From Gemmatimonadota bacterium (GTDB lineage Bacteria > Gemmatimonadota > Gemmatimonadetes > Gemmatimonadales > Gemmatimonadaceae): DNA of 64,000 nt. The position numbers and the translations under genes were made by a program. The notes under the pieces are model-generated. The model searched no databases, was not told the DNA's origin, and was given only the letters and a program-made list of their open reading frames with translations. Position 1 is the stretch's first letter, and every line of letters begins with the position of its first letter. The stretch covers positions 1 to 64,000 of the forward strand of contig JADJRJ010000029.1 in the NCBI GenBank assembly GCA_016712265.1, written 5' to 3'. Below are positions 35,460 through 43,719 of this stretch, one piece after another.

Positions 35460-36455
35460 ATGAAGCCCACGCGATCTGTCCCACTCGTGGCGGCGGCACT
35501 GCTTGCGGCCGCCTGCACGGACCCCTTCCAGGTGGATCGGGAGCGGTTCCTGTCGAGCGCTGCGCTCAGCTCCGCCTTCGCAACGGTCCCGCTCGGCTTT
35601 GCCGAGGTCAGCAGCTCGTACTCCGGTGATTCCGACGGTGTGCCCAGCATGTTCTTGCCCGGCATGAGGGCCGCGGCCTTTGGTGGGGGACTCATGGGCG
35701 GAGGATTGGGCGACGCGTACGCCGGCGCGATGGGCCCGGGGCGCGGGCGCGGTCATGAGGGACCATTCGGCGGACGGTTCGGCGGGCATGTGACCTGCAC
35801 CGGCGCCTTCAACACCGCGAGCCAACGCTTTGTCTGCGATCCCGTGACGCGGGGCGGAGTGACGCGCAGTCAGTCCATGCAATACACCACCGCCGCCGGC
35901 GCGGTGCAGCAGGCCTTTGACACCCTCACGACGAACAGCGTCAACGTGCAGTCTGCGAGTACGGGCACGGCCACGTGGACCCGGGATTCGAGTTCGCGCG
36001 GTCGCGGCGGCCCGCACCACGCTGGGCGCATCGCCGGCGACACGACGACGATCCTCAGCACGACGACGACCGTGAATCACTCGTCCAACCGCACGGTGAC
36101 TGGGTTGGCGTCGCCGAGCACCCAGCGCACCATCAACGGGACGGCGCAGGGCAGTGAGTCGGCCACCGGCACCTCGAGTCGCGGCAACTTCACGGCGACG
36201 CGGAGCGCGGCGGACACCACCACGGGCCTGGTGGTTCCGGTCCAGAGCGGCCGCAATACCTACCCCACGGCTGGGACCGTCATCCGGACGATGAAGGCCA
36301 CCGTGACGTTTGCCGGCTCCGCCGCGACCAGCACCACACGTCGTGAGGTGATCACGTATGACGGCACGGCCACGGCGAAGGTGACCATCACGAAGGACGG
36401 CGTCACCCAGAACTGCACGATGGCGCTTCCGCGCGGACGTCCGAGCTGCTCGTAA
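35460..36455 (+). CDS. Lipoprotein with a threonine/serine-rich repeat-like tail
   Basis: 331 residues from the ATG at 35460. The signal sequence ends LLAAAC, a plausible lipobox. A glycine/arginine-rich segment at about 75-110 (GPGRGRGHEGPFGGRFGGH) lies before one CTGAF...CDP cysteine pair. The rest is very rich in threonine and serine (RTVTGLASPSTQRTINGTAQG), suggesting a beta-solenoid or surface-exposed fold. I do not recognise a family. A strong hairpin terminates it. Confidence 0.55.
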   Translation: MKPTRSVPLVAAALLAAACTDPFQVDRERFLSSAALSSAFATVPLGFAEVSSSYSGDSDGVPSMFLPGMRAAAFGGGLMGGGLGDAYAGAMGPGRGRGHEGPFGGRFGGHVTCTGAFNTASQRFVCDPVTRGGVTRSQSMQYTTAAGAVQQAFDTLTTNSVNVQSASTGTATWTRDSSSRGRGGPHHAGRIAGDTTTILSTTTTVNHSSNRTVTGLASPSTQRTINGTAQGSESATGTSSRGNFTATRSAADTTTGLVVPVQSGRNTYPTAGTVIRTMKATVTFAGSAATSTTRREVITYDGTATAKVTITKDGVTQNCTMALPRGRPSCS

Positions 36456-36474
36456 CGACCGTTCCGTTACGCGC

Positions 36475-36512
36475 GCAAACTGCCGGGGGCCTTCGGGCCT
36501 CCGGCAGTTTGC
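36475..36512. terminator. Strong hairpin terminator
   Basis: GCAAACTGCCGG (36475-36486) pairs with CCGGCAGTTTGC (36501-36512). Inner GGGCC/GGCCT pairing closes on a TTCG tetraloop. It lies 20 bases past the lipoprotein stop and before the end of the opposing gene. Confidence 0.8.
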
Positions 36513-36557
36513 ATTCCGGCCTTTGCGGCGCGGAGTGACAGGTTCCGCGATGACTGC

Positions 36558-37292
36558 CTAACGAATGGCAAGGCTCGGGACGCCACGCACGAGGATGACC
36601 TTACGCGCCGCCACCAAGGGGTCGAGCGCCGGGGCGGCCTGTTTCCGTCGCACCAGGTAGAGCTGCCAATCCGCCAGGCCGCGCATCCCGTGGATGCGCA
36701 AGTGGGTCCAGCGGTCCGCGACCAGCATCCGCCCCGTCTCACTCCACTGCACTGAGGCCTGTGCTCCCCGCGGCAGGCGAGCGCGTTCCGCACGCATCGC
36801 GGCTTCGAGGTCAGCGGATCGCCCGGGGACGACCTGCAGGTACTCGAAGGCGACCAGTCCATCCGCATCGTGCGCGGCATCGCTCAACGTCGGCACCATC
36901 TCCACGAACTGGTCGTGGTGGTGCTGGCTGAGCGCGGACAAGGCCCCATACCAGTGCAGGGCCGTTCGCCCGTCCGTTCCCTGGCGTCGCAGCGAGGGTG
37001 CGGCCCGCTCCATCCCTTCCATCCCGGCGTAGCTGCTGGCGATCACGAGGTCGAGCGGCTCCGGGCTCTCCACTTCTCGAAAGGCCCGGAACCGAAGCAG
37101 CTCCGGTGTGTCGCGGTAGATCGGCGCGAGCGACGACTCGTAGATGCCGAGTGCTTCGGCGGACTTGCCCGGGAGGAAGAGGAAGGTGACGAGTTGCCTG
37201 ACCTCCGGTGGGGTCGTGACGGCCTGCGCCGCGACCTCCCGGATGGGGGCCAGCGCCAGGAGCGTCGCCGTCGCCATCAACGTCACGCGCAT
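36558..37292 (-). CDS. Exported protein, possibly NIPSNAP/dimeric alpha-beta-barrel-like
   Basis: 244 residues with a signal peptide (LMATATLLALAPIREVAAQA). Two similar halves each begin with a strand and helix: VRQLVTFLFLPGKSAEALGIYE and ADGLVAFEYLQVVPGRSADLEAAMRAE. This duplicated ferredoxin-like layout resembles dimeric alpha-beta-barrel proteins, but I have no firm match. It starts two bases after the stop of the metallo-beta-lactamase-fold gene, so the two should be cotranscribed. Its stop uses the CGTTAG motif. Confidence 0.6.
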   Translation of the reverse strand: MRVTLMATATLLALAPIREVAAQAVTTPPEVRQLVTFLFLPGKSAEALGIYESSLAPIYRDTPELLRFRAFREVESPEPLDLVIASSYAGMEGMERAAPSLRRQGTDGRTALHWYGALSALSQHHHDQFVEMVPTLSDAAHDADGLVAFEYLQVVPGRSADLEAAMRAERARLPRGAQASVQWSETGRMLVADRWTHLRIHGMRGLADWQLYLVRRKQAAPALDPLVAARKVILVRGVPSLAIR

Positions 37293-37294
37293 GC

Positions 37295-38272
37295 CTAACG
37301 CAGCCTCCCCTCGATCTCCTCGTATACCTTGCGGATGGCGACGACGGCCTGTTGGTCACGCAGGAACCACTCGTGGTACGGTCCCCACTGCGCCTCCTTC
37401 GCCGCCTCCTCGGCCGAGAGGCCCTTGGCGTGCAGGCGCTTCACCTCGGCGATGACCGCCCGGAGCGCGCGCTGGAACTCCAAGAGTTCCTCGCGGGAGA
37501 CGGCAGGTTCCTCGATAAACCCGTGTCCGGGGATGAATCGGGTGTCCTGCATCGCCAGTGCCCGGTCAATCATCGCGGCCCACTCGGAGGGGTACGCTGA
37601 GCGCATCGCGGGAAAGACGCGATTGAGGAACGCCTCCGACATGAAGAGGATGCGTTCCCGCGGGAGGTGGACCATCAGGTCGCCACCGGTATGTGCCCGG
37701 CCGAGGAACATCACGTCGACCACGACTCCGCCCAGGTCCACGCGCTCCCGGTCGCTCGTCATGGCCGTGGGCGCAACGACGACACGGCGCGGCTCGGGTG
37801 CGCTCGCTCCGCGCGCCGCCGCCTCAGCGACGGCTCGCGCGTGGGACGTGGCGGCGGATGCGGAATCCCGCACGAGCTGCGCACGCGAGGTGGGATGCAC
37901 GATGTAGGTGATCCCGGCTGGCAGCACGGAATTCCCGGCGGTGTGGTCGCCATGGTCCGAGCCGACCACATACCACCGGATCGGGGTCGGCGTCACCTTG
38001 CGGATCTCCTCCACCATTCGTTGCGTCGCCGCGGGACTTCCCTGGCCGTCCGCGACGAGCACGCCACGATCCCCAACGACAAAGAGGCTGACGGTGGTGA
38101 ATCCCGGTTGCCGGATCTCCTCATAGCCGTACACCCGGTCGGTCAGCTTGATGACCCGGGGGAACTGGTCGAGCCTCAGGCCGCGCGCGATAGGGTCCGC
38201 CGTGCGCGGCTGGGCCGCGAGGGGAAGGGCAACCAGGCACGCGGTCAGGAGGCGCATCAGTCGGGGAGTCAT
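37295..38272 (-). CDS. Exported metallo-beta-lactamase-fold hydrolase
   Basis: 325 residues from the ATG at 38272, with a signal peptide (LMRLLTACLVALPLAAQ). The metal site reads WYVVGSDHGDHTAGNSVL, where the usual HxHxDH has Ser in place of the first His, so one zinc ligand is missing or replaced. Other conserved sites (FLGRAHTGGDLMVHLP and FIPGHG) are present. It might act as a mono-zinc hydrolase; lactonase or hydroxyacyl activity is possible. It heads a two-gene operon with the dimeric-barrel-like protein. Confidence 0.82.
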   Translation of the reverse strand: MTPRLMRLLTACLVALPLAAQPRTADPIARGLRLDQFPRVIKLTDRVYGYEEIRQPGFTTVSLFVVGDRGVLVADGQGSPAATQRMVEEIRKVTPTPIRWYVVGSDHGDHTAGNSVLPAGITYIVHPTSRAQLVRDSASAATSHARAVAEAAARGASAPEPRRVVVAPTAMTSDRERVDLGGVVVDVMFLGRAHTGGDLMVHLPRERILFMSEAFLNRVFPAMRSAYPSEWAAMIDRALAMQDTRFIPGHGFIEEPAVSREELLEFQRALRAVIAEVKRLHAKGLSAEEAAKEAQWGPYHEWFLRDQQAVVAIRKVYEEIEGRLR

Positions 38273-38397
38273 GAACCGGAGAATGCGAGACGCCAGCGAC
38301 GGTGGCAAGCTCGGATCCTCCGCGTGCACCACGGAGCACGCGCCCCGGGCTTCAGTCGGGCCCGTGTGCGCCGAGGGGCGGCGTCGAGCGGTCGTCC

Positions 38398-39243
38398 CTA
38401 CCGCCTTACGGCCCGTGCTTCCGAGACCTCGCTCACGTAGAAGTAGCCAAGCGCCGGCTGCCGAGGGTTGGAGAGGTTCGCGACATTGCCCCGGATGCTC
38501 GCGGGGGGCACGGAGAAGACCGAGCCGTCGGCGCTCACCTGGTCGGAGAGCGCGAAGTAGTATCGGTACGTGGACTCGGAGATCCCGACCTGGCGCACCA
38601 GCACACTGGATCCCACGGCGATGTCGATCCCCTCGTACGGCTGGAAGCCGAGCACGGGCTTGCCGTCGACGGCATCATCGGGGGCAATGATGCGCAGCTT
38701 GAACGACGAGTCCGGCCCGAGCAGCCGCCGACCGTCCACGAACTGGTCCCAGAGGTAGAAGTTCTTCTCGCCGCCTGGGTCCCGGGTGTCGATGGTGGCA
38801 CGGACCCCATCCTCGCCGGAAAAGCGCCCCGGCTTGGGGGCCTCGAAGTAGAGCGAATCGATCGGGGTGACGGACATGGTCTGCTCCACGCCCTCGAACC
38901 GCTGGCCCTCCCAGTCAATGCGCAGGGTGTACGTGCGCCCGCGCTCGACGGTGAGCGCCGTGGTCACGTAGGTGCCGGGCGTTGACGACTCCACGAACGG
39001 GAAGGCATTGCCAAGGTTGTCCGTGACCCGGACGGTCGCCCCGCGCGCGGCGGGCGGGAGCGCGTTGCTGAAGTACGAGCCCGTGGTGCTGAGGCGAATC
39101 GCCTGTGCCCCCGACACGTTCCCGAGGATCCGCTCGAGCCGCGCCTCGACCACGAGGCGGCGCGGGCCCTCGTCCACGTCGACCTCCACCACACGTTCGC
39201 ATGCGGTGAGCAGGAGCGCACAGGGCAGGAGATAGCGTAGCAT
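38398..39243 (-). CDS. DUF4249-type lipoprotein partner of the TonB receptor
   Basis: 281 residues. The signal sequence ends LLLTAC, a good lipobox, followed by ERVVEVDVDEGPRRLVVEARLE, as in DUF4249 proteins. The mature part is beta-rich with GTYVTTALTVERGRTYTLRI and a closing GYFYVSEVSEARAVR. DUF4249 lipoproteins are encoded next to SusC-like receptors in Bacteroidota and some relatives, but their role is not established. A good ribosome site (GGGAGG) precedes the ATG at 39243, 11 bases after the receptor stop. Confidence 0.8.
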   Translation of the reverse strand: MLRYLLPCALLLTACERVVEVDVDEGPRRLVVEARLERILGNVSGAQAIRLSTTGSYFSNALPPAARGATVRVTDNLGNAFPFVESSTPGTYVTTALTVERGRTYTLRIDWEGQRFEGVEQTMSVTPIDSLYFEAPKPGRFSGEDGVRATIDTRDPGGEKNFYLWDQFVDGRRLLGPDSSFKLRIIAPDDAVDGKPVLGFQPYEGIDIAVGSSVLVRQVGISESTYRYYFALSDQVSADGSVFSVPPASIRGNVANLSNPRQPALGYFYVSEVSEARAVRR

Positions 39244-39254
39244 GGCGACCTCCC

Positions 39255-41654
39255 TCAGAACTTGAAGGTGTATGAGATGCTCGGCACGATGCCGAACACC
39301 GAGAACTGGACAGCCTCGGTACGGACGGGGTCGGCGACCGCCTGGCGAAACGACATGCTCTGGGCGTTGAAGCGGTTGTACGCGTTGAACACGCCGAACT
39401 GCAGCTCGCTCCTCCGCCCGTTGCGCGTGAGGCTGAGGTCGAGCCGATGATACATCGGCAGTCGCGCGCTGTTTCGCGGGCCGTACTCCGGGATCACGTA
39501 CCCATCGACGACGTAGCGGGAGACGGGATAGGTGGCGGGGAGACCGCTGGCGAGGGTGAAGGTGCTTCCCAGGGTCCAACGCTTCCATACCGGGCGCACC
39601 GCAACGATCGCGAGGTCGTGCAGCTTGTCCGTGGGGGCGCGGAACCAGGCGCCGTCGTTGATCCCCGCGTTCTCTCCAGCGCGAAAGCGCGTCTCGGCGC
39701 GACTCAACGTGTACGACACCCACCCCGTGAGGTCACCCACCTGCTTGCGCAGGAACAGCTCGAGTCCGTAGGAGCGACCGATGCCCTGCAACAGCGATGT
39801 CTCGATCTGCGGGTTGAGGATCACGTCGGATCCCTCCACGAAGTCCAGCACGTTGTACGATCGCTTGAAGTACGACTCGGCCGAGAATTCGTAGCCGCCA
39901 TCACGCAGGGTGGACTGGTAACCGACGGCTACCTGGTCGGCGCGCTGCGGCCGCGTGTAGGGTCCCATCGGCTCCCAGACGTCGAGCGGCGTCGGCGCGT
40001 TCGTGCGCGTGGCGAGGAGCAGGTATTGGCGCGTTCGCGCGTAACTCGCCTTGAGGGATGACGTGGGCGAGAGCCCAAGGCGTGCCGACAGGCGCGGTTC
40101 CCATCCACCGGCATCGGCAATGATGCCCGAGGCCTGGCGCGTGCTGTCGACGGGGAGCACGGGCTCGTAGCGGTGCAGGGCGTCGTTCCAGATAACGGGA
40201 CGTCCGCCGGGATACTGGTAGGTCGTGCCGGGCCCAACACGCGCAAAGTAGGAGTAGCGCGATCCGTAGTGGACGGTGACGCGCGGCCCGAGGTCCACGA
40301 CATGGCCGATGTAGGCCGCGCCCGACAGGCCGTGCCGCGTGGTGACGCGGACCGGGCTCACGGCGGAGGTGTCCCTCGGCACGAGGTCCCCGGGACGCAT
40401 GGCCTGTGCGGCACCCTCCACGCCGAACTCGAGGATGTTGCGTTCAGAGAAGTGGTAGGACTCCTCGAGGCGCAGCTCCTGGCTCGTGATGCGCGACGTC
40501 CAGTCCACGCGTGAGTCGAGGAAGGCAAATCCGAGCAGGTAGTCGTAGCTCCCGACCGTGTACGAGGCCTTGGAGAAGAGGCGGGAGCGAAAGATCTGGT
40601 TCCACCGCAGGGTGCCCGACACGTTGCCCCACCCCGCGGCAAAGTCCTTCGAGGGACTCAGCAGGTCGCGCCCGGCGTACGCCGAGACCATGAGGGTGCC
40701 GGTGGTGCCTAACGGGATGTTGGCCTTGGCGTTGAGGTCGTAGAAGTATGCCCGGGTGTCGCGGACCGAGGTGTCGGGCGCGAGCTTGAGGAAGAGGTCG
40801 GCGTAGGAGCGCCGCGCCGCCACGAGGAACGACCCGCGCGTTCGCGGCAACGGGCCCTCGAACAGCAGGCGGCTCGACAGCAAGCCGATCGACGCGGTGC
40901 CACCGTAGGCGCGCGCATTGCCCTCGCGCTGGCGCGCGTCCAGGACGGACGACAGGCGGCCGCCAAAGCGGGGCGGAATCGCGCCCTTGTGCAGCGTCAT
41001 GTCGGCAACGGCATCCGCGTTGAACACCGAGAGGAAGCCGAGCACGTGCGCCGGGTTGTAGATCGTGGCCTCGTCCAGCAGGATCAGGTTCTGGTCACTG
41101 CTGCCGCCGCGCACGCTGAACGCGGTGGAGAAGTCGCTGGATCGGGACACCCCGGGCAGGAGGGTGATGCTGCGCAAGGGATCGACCTCGCCGAGGGCGG
41201 CCGGCGCCTGCCGGATCGTCTGGAGGTCGAGACGGGCCACACTCATTTCCGCCGTCGTGGGATCCACGTCCGACTTCTGTTCGTCAGCCGCGACCTCCAC
41301 CCGCTGCAGCTGAACCACCCGGGGAACCAGGAGGAAGTCCGCCGTCGTCGGGGCGGTCACCGTGACCGTGGTGTCGAGTGGGGCGAAGCCGAGGGCGCGG
41401 ATCCGGAGGCGATGCTGGCCAGGAGCGAGCTTGAGGAAGTAGAACCCATCGGTGTTGCTCTGCCCCCTCGCGCTGTCGCCATCCGCCGCGAGCACGGCGT
41501 ACCGGACCACTTCGCGGCTCTCGGCGTGGCGGATGTACCCGGAGAGCTGGACCGACGCTGGGGGCGCCTGGGCGGGGGCGAGCAGGGGCCAGGCCGCAAG
41601 GGCGAGGGCGCCGGACGTCCGGCGCACCAGGGACTTCAGTTGTGACAGGGACAT
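39255..41654 (-). CDS. TonB-dependent outer-membrane receptor with a carboxypeptidase-like N-terminal domain
   Basis: 799 residues from the ATG at 41654. After a signal peptide (ALALAAWPLLAPAQA) comes a carboxypeptidase-regulatory-like domain, residues about 35-105 (VQLSGYIRHAESREVVRYA, then GFYFLKLAPGQHRLRIRALGF). A plug domain follows (GVSRSSDFSTAFSVRGGSSDQNLILLDE), then a long barrel to the aromatic C-terminus SYTFKF. It should import a scarce ligand across the outer membrane with TonB energy. The ligand is unknown. It is coupled to the DUF4249 lipoprotein. No SusD gene is present. Confidence 0.93.
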   Translation of the reverse strand: MSLSQLKSLVRRTSGALALAAWPLLAPAQAPPASVQLSGYIRHAESREVVRYAVLAADGDSARGQSNTDGFYFLKLAPGQHRLRIRALGFAPLDTTVTVTAPTTADFLLVPRVVQLQRVEVAADEQKSDVDPTTAEMSVARLDLQTIRQAPAALGEVDPLRSITLLPGVSRSSDFSTAFSVRGGSSDQNLILLDEATIYNPAHVLGFLSVFNADAVADMTLHKGAIPPRFGGRLSSVLDARQREGNARAYGGTASIGLLSSRLLFEGPLPRTRGSFLVAARRSYADLFLKLAPDTSVRDTRAYFYDLNAKANIPLGTTGTLMVSAYAGRDLLSPSKDFAAGWGNVSGTLRWNQIFRSRLFSKASYTVGSYDYLLGFAFLDSRVDWTSRITSQELRLEESYHFSERNILEFGVEGAAQAMRPGDLVPRDTSAVSPVRVTTRHGLSGAAYIGHVVDLGPRVTVHYGSRYSYFARVGPGTTYQYPGGRPVIWNDALHRYEPVLPVDSTRQASGIIADAGGWEPRLSARLGLSPTSSLKASYARTRQYLLLATRTNAPTPLDVWEPMGPYTRPQRADQVAVGYQSTLRDGGYEFSAESYFKRSYNVLDFVEGSDVILNPQIETSLLQGIGRSYGLELFLRKQVGDLTGWVSYTLSRAETRFRAGENAGINDGAWFRAPTDKLHDLAIVAVRPVWKRWTLGSTFTLASGLPATYPVSRYVVDGYVIPEYGPRNSARLPMYHRLDLSLTRNGRRSELQFGVFNAYNRFNAQSMSFRQAVADPVRTEAVQFSVFGIVPSISYTFKF

Positions 41655-41807
41655 CAGGCAGCGGCTGGGCCCCGCGACGGCGGGCAGGGCGAGAGACAAG
41701 GTGCCGGTGAGGGAACACTTGGCCCCCCCCGATTGTTCCGGCGTCCCTACGGCGGACGGCCCGCCCGGTTCCGGCGTTCGCGTTGAGAAACAACCACTCC
41801 GCCGGAC

Positions 41808-42332
41808 CTAACGACGCGCGGGGGCCGGGTACCGGTAGATCGCCGCCTCCCCACCCGCGAACGTCACCATTCGGTCACGGATGGCCCCGAGCGCCGTCGC
41901 CACCCGGATCGATCGCGCATTGTCCGGCCGAATGATGCTGATGACCGCGTCCCGGTGCAGCGCCTCATGGGCATACCCCAGCGCCGTGGCGGCGGCCTCC
42001 CGGGCGTATCCGTGACCCCAGTGGCGAGGGACAAGGGAATACGCCAATTCGAAGCCGGGCCACCCTTCGTGTTGCAGGTGCCCGGCCCATCCCAGGAATG
42101 CCCCGTCCTCGCGCCGCTCCAGCGCCCAGAGGCCGAACCCACGCAGGGCCCAGTGTCCCACGATGCTGGTCAGTTGTCGCCAGCTGTCGGCGCGGTCGCG
42201 CAGCGTACCGTCGCCGAGGAACTTCATGACGGCGGGATCGCCGAGCATCGTCGCGAGGTCGTCGAGGTCGTCGCTGCCAAAGGGGCGCAGGACCAGACGG
42301 GGCGTCTCGAGGCGGGGGATGGCGGGCATCAT
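41808..42332 (-). CDS. GNAT-family N-acetyltransferase
   Basis: 174 residues from the ATG at 42332. IPRLETPRLVLRPFGSDDLDDLATML is the RimJ/RimL-type opening. SLVPRHWGHGYAREAAATALGYA is the acetyl-CoA loop, and IISIIRPDNARSIRVATALGA follows. The ATG overlaps the stop of the preceding SDR gene (ATGA), and the SDR start overlaps the gene before, so three genes form one tightly coupled operon. The substrate is unknown. Its stop is CGT-TAG in a motif variant. Confidence 0.85.
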   Translation of the reverse strand: MMPAIPRLETPRLVLRPFGSDDLDDLATMLGDPAVMKFLGDGTLRDRADSWRQLTSIVGHWALRGFGLWALERREDGAFLGWAGHLQHEGWPGFELAYSLVPRHWGHGYAREAAATALGYAHEALHRDAVISIIRPDNARSIRVATALGAIRDRMVTFAGGEAAIYRYPAPARR

Positions 42333-43117
42333 GGGGCCGCCGTGCGAGTACCGGCGTAGCGCCTCGCGCCGCGGCGGAGGAGGGCGAGTGGCAGGTGTCG
42401 GAGCAGGAAGGTGATAAGCCGCCAGCGACGACCGGGGACGCACACCGCGGAAGATCCCCGCATCATGTCCAGTGATTCCTTCACGACGCGCTGCGCCGGG
42501 AGCCATAACCAGCCGGGAATTCCGCTCATGTTCATGCGAGCCCGCGCGTGGAACTCCGTATGGGTGAAGCCGGGGCAGAGCGCCTGTGCGGTGACTCCAG
42601 TTCCCGCCAGCTCCAGCGCCAGGGATTCCATGAAGACGCGTTGGTAAGCCTTGGTGGCGCTGTAGTTCACGTTGCCTGCGCTCGGGGTGAACGACGCGAC
42701 AGACGAGACCGCAACCAGGTGGCCGCGGCCGCGCTCGCGCATGCCGGGGAGCACCGACCGCATGAGGGCGTCGGTGGCCGTGACGTGGAGGGCCACCATC
42801 GCGGCCTGGGTGGGGCCGTCGGTGACATGCAAGAGGCCCTTGGTCCCGAAGCCGGCGTTATGCACCAGGACGTCGCACGCCAGAGAGCGGACACGGTCGA
42901 CCACGGCGGCGAGGCCCGCAGGAGCCGAGAGGTCCGCCACCAGCGGCGTCGCGTGGACGCCAAACTCCTGCTGCAGCTGCTTGCAGGTCGCCGCCAGGCG
43001 CGCGCCGTCCCGGGCGACGAGGACGAGGTCGTGCTGGCGCGCCGCCAGTTGGCGTGCGAACTCGAGCCCGATCCCGGCGGTGGCGCCGGTGATGCACGCG
43101 AGCGGTCGCGGCGTCAC
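42329..43117 (-). CDS. Short-chain dehydrogenase/reductase
   Basis: 262 residues from the GTG at 43117. ACITGATAGIGLEFARQLA is the Rossmann glycine motif. VLVHNAGFGTKG is the NAG motif. The serine in VAVSSVASFTPSAGNVNYSATKAYQ with the YSATK lysine/tyrosine pair completes the active site. The LCPGFTHTEFHARARM end is typical of 'classical' SDRs. The GTGA overlap with the upstream stop decides the start. Confidence 0.88.
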   Translation of the reverse strand: MTPRPLACITGATAGIGLEFARQLAARQHDLVLVARDGARLAATCKQLQQEFGVHATPLVADLSAPAGLAAVVDRVRSLACDVLVHNAGFGTKGLLHVTDGPTQAAMVALHVTATDALMRSVLPGMRERGRGHLVAVSSVASFTPSAGNVNYSATKAYQRVFMESLALELAGTGVTAQALCPGFTHTEFHARARMNMSGIPGWLWLPAQRVVKESLDMMRGSSAVCVPGRRWRLITFLLRHLPLALLRRGARRYAGTRTAAP

Positions 43118-43617
43118 GCGTCGCCTGCGGGGCGGCGTGCCAGCTGGTACCGGAAATCGCAATGGGAGCTTCCGCCCATGAGGGTCTGGGTGCGTGTGAG
43201 CCGCACCTCCGGGTTGAAGCCCTCGATCAAGGCGGCGTCACGGTTGCAGGAGAGGATCGCACCCAGCTCGGGGATCCCCAACTCGCGGTACATCTCGGCG
43301 TAGCGGCACCGCGTGACATTGTAGCTGAACGCTTCGGGCGACGCCTCGAGGACCTCCGTGTGCAGCGCATCGTCGGCGGTCCAGCGGTCGAGCGTGCCGG
43401 CGAAGTGTGCCAGGGTGTTGCCGCCACACGCGGCGGCCAGCCCCGCCCCCTGTTGCCGCGCCAGCTCAATGATCGTGCGTCGCGTAACCTCGAGGACGCG
43501 CTTGCGCCCGAACTCGGCGGCCATCGCCTCGACCAGCGGGGCGACGATTCGGGCCTCGATGGTGCGCCGTCGCAGCACACCGATGGCATTCAGTTCCGCG
43601 TCCGTCGGGCGGCTCAT
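43114..43617 (-). CDS. L-2-amino-thiazoline-4-carboxylate hydrolase-family protein
   Basis: 167 residues. The family core is visible in FSYNVTRCRYAEMYRELGIPELG, then AILSCNRDAALIEGFNPEVRLTRTQTLMGGSSHCDFRYQ. Characterised members open the ring of L-2-amino-thiazoline-4-carboxylate in cysteine production. Others have unknown substrates. It is the first gene of an overlapping operon with an SDR and an acetyltransferase, and diverges from the Tat-exported M24-like gene over about 100 bases. Confidence 0.82.
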   Translation of the reverse strand: MSRPTDAELNAIGVLRRRTIEARIVAPLVEAMAAEFGRKRVLEVTRRTIIELARQQGAGLAAACGGNTLAHFAGTLDRWTADDALHTEVLEASPEAFSYNVTRCRYAEMYRELGIPELGAILSCNRDAALIEGFNPEVRLTRTQTLMGGSSHCDFRYQLARRPAGDA

Positions 43618-43719
43618 GGGGGAGTGGCAAAGGGACGCCGAAAGATCGTTGGCCCCGACCGATGCGCGCCACGGCCTCGCGAGGCAGATTGGGCGACCAC
43701 GCGCCCAGGAGTCTGCCCC

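Noticed and set aside
38273..38397. Separate small gene between the hydrolase and DUF4249 genes
   Set aside because: Frames here are short and arginine-rich; it is better explained as the promoter region of the exported hydrolase gene.
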